Shown in pieces: positions 31,706 through 36,242 of a stretch of 36,242 bases of DNA (positions are counted from its first letter, which is position 1; each line of letters starts with the position of its first letter). The translations under genes and the position numbers were made by a program. Below the pieces are notes generated by a model that saw only the letters and a list, made by a program, of their open reading frames with translations, searched no databases and was not told the DNA's origin. Source of the stretch: an uncultured Oscillibacter sp. (GTDB taxonomy: Bacteria; Bacillota; Clostridia; Oscillospirales; Oscillospiraceae); contig NZ_UQXD01000023.1 in assembly GCF_900544955.1 (NCBI RefSeq), positions 1 to 36,242 of the forward strand, in the 5' to 3' direction.

Positions 31706-33910
31706 ATGGAGACCAAACTTGCACTGGCCGGCAACCCGAACTGCGGAAAGACCACGCTGTTCAACAGCTTGACCGGCTCCAATCAATATGTGGGCAACTG
31801 GCCCGGCGTCACGGTGGAGAAGAAGGAGGGCAGGCTGAAGGGCCGCAGGGACGTGATCATCCAGGACCTGCCCGGCATCTACTCCCTGTCCCCCTACACG
31901 CTGGAGGAGGTGGTGGCCCGGAACTACCTGGTGAAGGAGCAGCCTGACGCCATTTTGAACATCGTGGACGGCACCAACATCGAGCGGAATCTGTACCTCA
32001 CCACCCAGCTCATCGAGCTGGGGCTGCCCGTGGTGGTGGCGGTGAACATGATCGACCTGGTGCGCCGGAACGGCGACCGGATTGACCTGCGGAAGCTAGG
32101 GGACGCCCTGGGCTGTGCGGTGGTGGAGATGAGCGCCCTGAAGGGCGAGGGCGGCCTGGCCGCGGCGGAAAAGGCCGTGGAGCTGGCCCGGAGCGGCCCG
32201 GCGGAGGAGCTGCCCCACGTGTTCACCGGCTCCGTGGAGCACGCCATCGCCCATATGGAGGAGGCCATCGCCGGAAAGGTGGAGGCGCGGTATCTCCGCT
32301 GGTACGCCATCAAGCTTTTTGAGCGGGACGAGAAGGTGCTGGAGGAGCTGCATCTGGACGCCCAATTGGCGGCCCACCTGGAAGCGCACATCGCCGCGTG
32401 TGAAAAAGAGCTGGACGACGACGCGGAGAGCATCATCACCAACCAGCGCTACGCCTACATCAGCGGCGTGGTGAGCCGGTCCGTGCAGAAAAAGGCGCCG
32501 AAGCACAGCCTGTCCGCCTCCGACCGGATCGACCGGATGGTGACCAACCGCATCCTGGCCCTGCCCATCTTTGCGGGCGTCATGTTTTTGATCTATGCCG
32601 TCGCCATGGGCAACTGGTCCATCTCCCTCGGCACCAGGGGAACCGACTGGGCCAACGATGTGCTCTTCGGCGAGTGGGTGCCCGGCCTGCTGGACACCGC
32701 CCTGGCCGCCCTGGGCATCACGGACGGCTGGCTCTACGGACTGATTCAAGACGGCATCGTGGCCGGCGTGGGCGCGGTGCTGGGCTTTGTGCCCCAGCTG
32801 CTGGTGCTGTTTTTGCTGCTGGCCGTTTTGGAGGACGTGGGCTACATGGCCCGGGTGGCCTTCATCATGGACCGAATCTTCCGCCGCTTCGGCCTCTCCG
32901 GCAAGAGCTTCATCCCCATGCTGGTGGCCACCGGCTGCGGCGTGCCCGGCATCATGGCCTCCCGGACCATCGAGCAGGACCGGGACCGGAAGATGACCAT
33001 CATGACCACCGGCTTTATCCCCTGCGGCGCAAAGATGCCCATCATCGGCCTCTTTGCCGGGGCCCTCTTCGGCTCCTCCGCCTGGGTGGCCACCTCCGCC
33101 TATTTCATCGGCGTAGCGGCAGTGGTGGTCTCCGGCGTCATGCTGAAGAAGTGCAGGGCCTTTGCCGGCGAGCCCGCCCCCTTCGTCATGGAGCTGCCCG
33201 CCTATCACGCCCCCGCCGCCGGAAACGTCCTGCGGGCCACCTGGGAGCGGGGGTGGAGCTTCATCAAGCGGGCCGGCACGGTCATTTTGCTGAGCTCCAT
33301 CGTTCTCTGGTTCCTCCAGGGCTACGGCTTTGTGGACGGCGCGTTCCAGGCGGTGGCGGACAACAACGACTCCCTGCTGGCCGCCGTCAGCGGCGCGATT
33401 GCCTGGATCTTCTACCCCCTGGGCTGGGTGGGCGACTGGGCCTGGAAGGCCACAGGCGCCACCATCACCGGCCTCATCGCCAAGGAGGAGGTCGTCAACT
33501 TCTTCGGCGTGACCTACCAGTACGCCGGAGCGGCCGATCTGCTGGAGGACAGCCGGGGCATCTGGGCGGCCATCGGCGCGGATTTCAACGGCGTCACCGC
33601 GTACAGCTTCATGGTCTTCAACCTGCTGTGCGCCCCCTGCTTTGCCGCCATGGGCGCCATCAAGCGGGAGATGAACCACGCCAAGTGGACCCTGGGGGCC
33701 ATCGGCTACATGTGCCTGTTCGCCTATGGGGCCGCCATGCTGGTCTATCAGATCGGCGGGCTGATCGCCGGTGTGGCGCCCTTTAGCGTGTTCACCGTCC
33801 TCGCCTTCGCGCTGCTGGCGGGGGTTTTGTACCTGCTGTTTCGCAAGGGCTATCAGCCGGAGGGGGAGGTCCGTCACCTGACGTCCGTCTCCGCGGCCGC
33901 CGCGGAGTGA
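31706..33910 (+). CDS. feoB: Ferrous iron transporter FeoB
   Basis: The 734-residue membrane protein has the N-terminal GTPase domain: G1 GNPNCGKT (residues 9-16), G3 DLPG (54-57) and G4 NMID (114-117). A helical GDI-like domain follows (about 170-265), then the membrane part from about residue 285 with two Gate domains. The conserved membrane block GYMARVAFIMDRIFRRFGLSGKSFIPML-ATGCGVPGIMASR is complete, with the cysteine of GCGVP, as is IPCGAKMPI. It imports Fe2+ across the cytoplasmic membrane. AAAGGAG precedes the ATG. Two FeoA genes lie upstream and a Cys-rich partner downstream. Confidence 0.97.
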   Translation: METKLALAGNPNCGKTTLFNSLTGSNQYVGNWPGVTVEKKEGRLKGRRDVIIQDLPGIYSLSPYTLEEVVARNYLVKEQPDAILNIVDGTNIERNLYLTTQLIELGLPVVVAVNMIDLVRRNGDRIDLRKLGDALGCAVVEMSALKGEGGLAAAEKAVELARSGPAEELPHVFTGSVEHAIAHMEEAIAGKVEARYLRWYAIKLFERDEKVLEELHLDAQLAAHLEAHIAACEKELDDDAESIITNQRYAYISGVVSRSVQKKAPKHSLSASDRIDRMVTNRILALPIFAGVMFLIYAVAMGNWSISLGTRGTDWANDVLFGEWVPGLLDTALAALGITDGWLYGLIQDGIVAGVGAVLGFVPQLLVLFLLLAVLEDVGYMARVAFIMDRIFRRFGLSGKSFIPMLVATGCGVPGIMASRTIEQDRDRKMTIMTTGFIPCGAKMPIIGLFAGALFGSSAWVATSAYFIGVAAVVVSGVMLKKCRAFAGEPAPFVMELPAYHAPAAGNVLRATWERGWSFIKRAGTVILLSSIVLWFLQGYGFVDGAFQAVADNNDSLLAAVSGAIAWIFYPLGWVGDWAWKATGATITGLIAKEEVVNFFGVTYQYAGAADLLEDSRGIWAAIGADFNGVTAYSFMVFNLLCAPCFAAMGAIKREMNHAKWTLGAIGYMCLFAYGAAMLVYQIGGLIAGVAPFSVFTVLAFALLAGVLYLLFRKGYQPEGEVRHLTSVSAAAAE

Positions 33911-33941
33911 GCGGCGCAGATTTGGAAAGGAGGGCGCGGCA

Positions 33942-34088
33942 ATGCCCGGAATCCTGGGATACGGAATCGTGCTGGCGGTGCTGGCGGCGGTGGTGGCGCT
34001 GGCCATCCGCTCGCTGTGGAAGTCCCGCAAAAAGGGCGGACACTGCAGCGGCGATTGCAGCCGCTGCGGCGGCTGCCACGGAAAATAA
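33942..34088 (+). CDS. FeoB-associated Cys-rich membrane protein
   Basis: This 48-residue protein has one N-terminal transmembrane helix (residues about 6-24), a basic stretch (KSRKK) and a cysteine-rich tail, CSGDCSRCGGC. That is the pattern of the small FeoB-associated protein family (PF12669), proposed to act as a Fe2+ relay beside FeoB. GGAAAGGAGG lies upstream, and the gene starts 31 bases after the feoB stop. An overlapping longer frame starting at 33907 reads into unrelated sequence and is rejected. Confidence 0.88.
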   Translation: MPGILGYGIVLAVLAAVVALAIRSLWKSRKKGGHCSGDCSRCGGCHGK

Positions 34089-34377
34089 GGCGGATGGGAA
34101 GGCGCGAATGGTTGTCGCCGCCTGAACAACGGCCCCTGCCGCGAAAGCGGCCGGGGCCGCTGCCGCTTCCCCGGCGGAGCGGCGCCAGAGGCGCTGCGCG
34201 GACCGCGGCGGGCGGAACACAGGGCCCCCGGAGGCAATCTGCCTCCGGGGGCCTGTCCGCGCCGGGGCAAAGACGCATCATTTGTCCAAAAAATCAACAA
34301 ATATTTACAAGAATTTTCAAAAGAAGCCATGCTAAGATAAAAAAGAAACCCTTGGGGGAACAAAAGAGAATCACGCG
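34089..34377. other. Gap between the feo operon and the riboswitch
   Basis: No gene is supported. The first part holds GC-rich stems, including AAGCGGC/GCCGCTT (34145-34168) and the strong hairpin at 34223-34253. From 34276 to 34375 the sequence becomes A/T-rich and must contain the promoter of the cobalamin-controlled genes. TTTTCA (34313-34318) with a downstream GATAAA is one possibility, but no clean -35/-10 pair stands out. Confidence 0.5.
34223..34253 (+). terminator. Hairpin ending the feo operon
   Basis: GGCCCCCGGAGGCA (34223-34236) pairs perfectly with TGCCTCCGGGGGCC (34240-34253) around an ATC loop. There is no T-run; termination is inferred from stem strength and position. Confidence 0.6.
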
Positions 34378-34583
34378 CAAAATGTCTCCGCGCCTGATGC
34401 AAGCAGGGGCGGGGATGAGAGAATTCGGTGAGAATCCGAAACGTGCCGGCACTGTGAGCGGGAGAGGGCGCCGAAGGGCCTGAAAGGGCCCGGAACGTGA
34501 GTTCGCCATTGGAGAGATCTGAGAAGGTAGGCGCCGACTCGAAGGAGCGATGCTCCGCACCGCAAGTCAGGAGACCTATTTTG
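34378..34583 (+). ncRNA. Cobalamin riboswitch
   Basis: Conserved pieces appear in order: GAATTCGGTGAGAATCCG (34421-34438), then GCCGGCACTGTGA (34445-34457), a variable GC-rich part with GGAGCGATGCTCC (34540-34552), and the B12 box AGTCAGGAGACCTAT (34565-34579). The end GAGACCTATTTTG can pair with CAAAATGTCTC at 34378-34388 as the closing stem. The usual GCC at the end of the B12 box is ATT here, matched by the A/T-rich opposite strand. Genes downstream are a Cys-rich protein of cobalamin loci and a BtuF/BtuC-like transporter. Confidence 0.93.
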
Positions 34584-34630
34584 CCGAAGACAGGCAGCTC
34601 TGTGGAGCAGGGCTGCCGATGTTGTTGCGG

Positions 34631-34673
34631 AAAAACGGCCGCGGCGGTCAGACGACTGCCGTGGCCGTTTTTT
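34631..34673 (+). terminator. Attenuator of the cobalamin riboswitch
   Basis: AAAAACGGCCGCGGCGGTC (34631-34649), an AGAC loop and GACTGCCGTGGCCGTTTTT (34654-34672) form a long stem with G-U pairs and a T-run. It lies 48 bases after the B12 box and directly before the first ribosome site, so cobalamin binding should favour early termination. A hairpin GGCAGC/GCTGCC (34593-34617) between them may be part of the switching structure. Confidence 0.88.
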
Positions 34674-34693
34674 ATAGGAAAGGAGCTGCGACC

Positions 34694-34996
34694 ATGGGGG
34701 AGACGGCGGAGAGGGAATCCAAGCACTACGCGTTTTTCCAGCACCGGGACTGCCCGTATTTCTGCTGCCACGCCGGGATTCCGGAGGAGGACTTCAACTG
34801 CCTGTTCTGCTACTGTCCGCTGTACGCCCTGGGGGACGCCTGCGGCGGCAGCTTTACCTATACCCAACAGGGGATCAAGAGCTGCGCGGGATGCACCTTT
34901 CCCCACCGGCGGGAACAGTACGGCGAGCTGCTGGAGCGGCTGCGCGCCGTGCAGCGTCTGGCGGCCCGGCCGCCGAAGGAGGAGGCGGGCAGATGA
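34694..34996 (+). CDS. Cysteine-rich small-domain protein of a cobalamin locus
   Basis: The 100-residue protein matches the cysteine-rich small domain family (PF04071), with CPYFCCHAG, FNCLFCYCPLYALGDACGG and GIKSCAGCTFPHRREQYGEL; about ten cysteines and two to three histidines could bind metal. Members are found in cobalamin synthesis and uptake loci, but no reaction is established. AGGAG precedes the ATG by nine bases. It is the first gene under the cobalamin riboswitch and overlaps the next start codon as ATGA, so translation is coupled. A role in handling cobalt or as a metal sensor is conjecture. Confidence 0.85.
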   Translation: MGETAERESKHYAFFQHRDCPYFCCHAGIPEEDFNCLFCYCPLYALGDACGGSFTYTQQGIKSCAGCTFPHRREQYGELLERLRAVQRLAARPPKEEAGR

Positions 34997-35955
34997 GGCG
35001 GAGAGGGCTTTGGAAGCGGCTGCTGACCGGGCTGCTGGGGGGCGCGCTGCTGCTCTTGGGCGGCTGCGGCGGGGAACCGCCGGCGGAGGCGGCCGGGGAG
35101 CGCGGGGAGGCCGTGACCTTCACGGACGACCTGGGCCGGGAGGTGACGGTTGCCCGGCCCGCCCGGGTGGCGGCGCTGATCGGCAGCTTTGCGGATGTGT
35201 GGTGTTTGGCCGGCGGCGCGGAGACGCTGGTGGCCGCGGCGGACGACACCTGGACCCAGTTTGACCTGGGGCTGGGGGAGGCGGTGGTGAACCTGGGCGG
35301 CGTCAAAACCCCCAATGTGGAGCTGCTGCTGGCGGCGGAGCCGGATTTTGTGCTGGGCAGCGCGAAGACCGCCGCCAATGTGGAGCTGGAGGGCCTGCTG
35401 GAGCAGGCGGGCATTCCCGTGGCCTACTTCGACGTCAGCTCCTTTTCGGACTACCTGCGGATGCTGGAGTGCTGCACCGCCCTCACCGGCCGTCCGGAGC
35501 GGTATGCGGAATACGGCCTTCAGGTCCGGGAGCAGGTGGAGGCGGCCAGGGGCCGGGTTGCCGGGGAGGCGCCCACCGTGCTGTACGTTCGCGCCACCGG
35601 CTCCAGCTGCAAGGTGAAAAACAGCCGGGGCACCGTCCTGGGGGAGATGCTGGCGGACCTGGGCTGCGTGAACATCGCGGACAGCGAGGAGAGCCTGCTG
35701 GAGACGCTCAGCATGGAGCGGATTCTGGCGGCGGACCCGGATTACATCTTTGCGGTTTTGCAGGGGGCGGACCCCTCCGGCGCGGAGGCCATGCTGGAGG
35801 CGGCCCTGCTCTCCAATCCCGCCTGGGGGGAGCTGACCGCCGTGCAGGCGGGCCGGTTCTTCCTGATGGACCAGCAGCTCTACAATCTCAAGCCGAATGC
35901 CCGGTGGGGGGAAGCGTATGAAAACCTGGCGGATATCCTCTATCCCGCGCCCTAA
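34993..35955 (+). CDS. ABC transporter substrate-binding lipoprotein, BtuF-like
   Basis: The 320-residue protein has a lipoprotein signal (basic MRRRGLWKR, hydrophobic core, lipobox LGGC) and the periplasmic-binding fold of the cobalamin/siderophore/haem class (PF01497). Typical blocks are VTFTDDLGREVTVARPARV, VKTPNVELLLAAEPDFVLG and, near the end, RFFLMDQQLYNLKPNARWGEAYENLADILYP. The riboswitch upstream points to cobalamin or a corrinoid as the ligand. The ATG overlaps the preceding stop as ATGA; an upstream extension of the frame is Ala/Arg-rich and not a signal peptide. The permease gene overlaps its end by 38 bases. Confidence 0.9.
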   Translation: MRRRGLWKRLLTGLLGGALLLLGGCGGEPPAEAAGERGEAVTFTDDLGREVTVARPARVAALIGSFADVWCLAGGAETLVAAADDTWTQFDLGLGEAVVNLGGVKTPNVELLLAAEPDFVLGSAKTAANVELEGLLEQAGIPVAYFDVSSFSDYLRMLECCTALTGRPERYAEYGLQVREQVEAARGRVAGEAPTVLYVRATGSSCKVKNSRGTVLGEMLADLGCVNIADSEESLLETLSMERILAADPDYIFAVLQGADPSGAEAMLEAALLSNPAWGELTAVQAGRFFLMDQQLYNLKPNARWGEAYENLADILYPAP

Positions 35956-36242
35956 AAGGGGGCTGTTTTTCCTGTGGCTGGCGCTGGCGGTGGCGGCTGC
36001 GGCGCTGTTGAGCCTGAGCCTGGGGGCGGAGCCGGTGCCGCCGGGGCGGGTGCTTCAGGCCCTCTTCGGCGGCGGGGAGGGCACCGTGGCCTTCCGCATC
36101 GTCCGCTACGTCCGGCTGCCCCGGACCTGCGCCGCACTGCTGGCGGGGGCGGCGCTGGCCGCCGCCGGCGTTTTGATCCAGGGGGTGCTGGCCAACCCGC
36201 TGGCGGCGCCCAGCACCATCGGCGTCAACGCCGGGGCGGGGC
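35918..36242 (+). CDS. FecCD-family ABC transporter permease, BtuC-like, N-terminal part
   Basis: The first 108 codons are present before the window ends. There is an N-terminal transmembrane helix (residues about 15-37) and then the family motif VRLPRTCAALLAGAALAAAG followed by LIQGVLANPLAAPSTIGVNA, the standard opening of BtuC/FecCD permeases. GGGGGAAG precedes the ATG, which lies inside the end of the binding-protein gene. An ATPase gene (btuD-like) would be expected next. The substrate is presumably cobalamin because of the riboswitch. Confidence 0.9.
   Translation, partial: MKTWRISSIPRPKRGLFFLWLALAVAAAALLSLSLGAEPVPPGRVLQALFGGGEGTVAFRIVRYVRLPRTCAALLAGAALAAAGVLIQGVLANPLAAPSTIGVNAGAG

Noticed and set aside
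33907..34125. A 72-codon frame across the end of the feo operon
   Set aside because: It overlaps the 48-residue FeoB-associated protein in another frame; that smaller frame has the transmembrane helix, Cys motif and ribosome site.
34891..34992. N-terminal extension of the BtuF-like lipoprotein
   Set aside because: The extension is Ala/Arg/Gly-rich, overlaps the Cys-rich gene in another frame and would bury the lipoprotein signal.

Overview
The window reads as a chromosomal segment of an anaerobic, GC-rich member of the Clostridia, most likely an Oscillospiraceae-like gut bacterium. The pointers are a 4-hydroxybutyryl-CoA dehydratase next to an electron-transferring acyl-CoA dehydrogenase, a single-chain pyruvate:ferredoxin oxidoreductase, GGAGG-type ribosome sites, consensus sigma-A promoters and a FeoA-FeoA-FeoB iron locus. 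The assignment is inference from gene content. There is no rRNA, tRNA, insertion sequence, phage gene or CRISPR array in view.

Layout. (1) 1-6535, minus strand: a fermentation block with pyruvate:ferredoxin oxidoreductase (nifJ), 4-hydroxybutyryl-CoA dehydratase (abfD), an acyl-CoA dehydrogenase and the start of etfB. It fits crotonyl-CoA to butyryl-CoA metabolism fed by 4-hydroxybutyrate, with ferredoxin reduced from pyruvate. (2) 6536-7920: a 1.4-kb purine-rich gap without a convincing gene, holding divergent promoters. (3) 7921-15335, plus: a sugar-acid locus with a GntP-family permease, an IlvD/Edd-family dehydratase, an HpcH/HpaI aldolase, a DapA-family aldolase, an AraC-type regulator and an esterase. 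(4) 15454-21927, plus: a TetR-controlled tripartite RND efflux operon (TolC-like protein, lipoprotein adaptor, pump). (5) 22147-30905: a hexonate/hexuronate locus with a divergent FadR-type GntR regulator, zinc dehydrogenase, LarA-type nickel-pincer epimerase, uxuA, uxuB and kdgK; an AEC transporter lies in antisense orientation before kdgK. (6) 31073-34253: ferrous iron uptake, feoA-feoA-feoB plus a 48-residue Cys-rich companion. (7) 34378 to the end: a cobalamin riboswitch with attenuator ahead of a Cys-rich small protein, a BtuF-like lipoprotein and a truncated BtuC-like permease.

How the parts fit. Regions 3 and 5 together can bring in sugar acids, interconvert their stereoisomers by oxidation/reduction at C5 and apparently at C2, dehydrate them to 2-keto-3-deoxy acids and then either cleave these with aldolases or phosphorylate them with KdgK, delivering pyruvate to region 1. 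A 12-base motif, GACGTRCGACGT, occurs both in the leader of the permease gene and at the start of the dehydrogenase operon 15 kb away, suggesting one shared regulator. The most interesting point is the LarA-type enzyme inside the uxu operon: it keeps the nickel-pincer residues with exact spacing and probably epimerises an aldonate rather than lactate.

Limits: all functions are read from sequence motifs and remembered family features. No search, alignment or folding program was run. Substrates of the transporters, dehydratase, aldolases, esterase and epimerase are not proven by the sequence.
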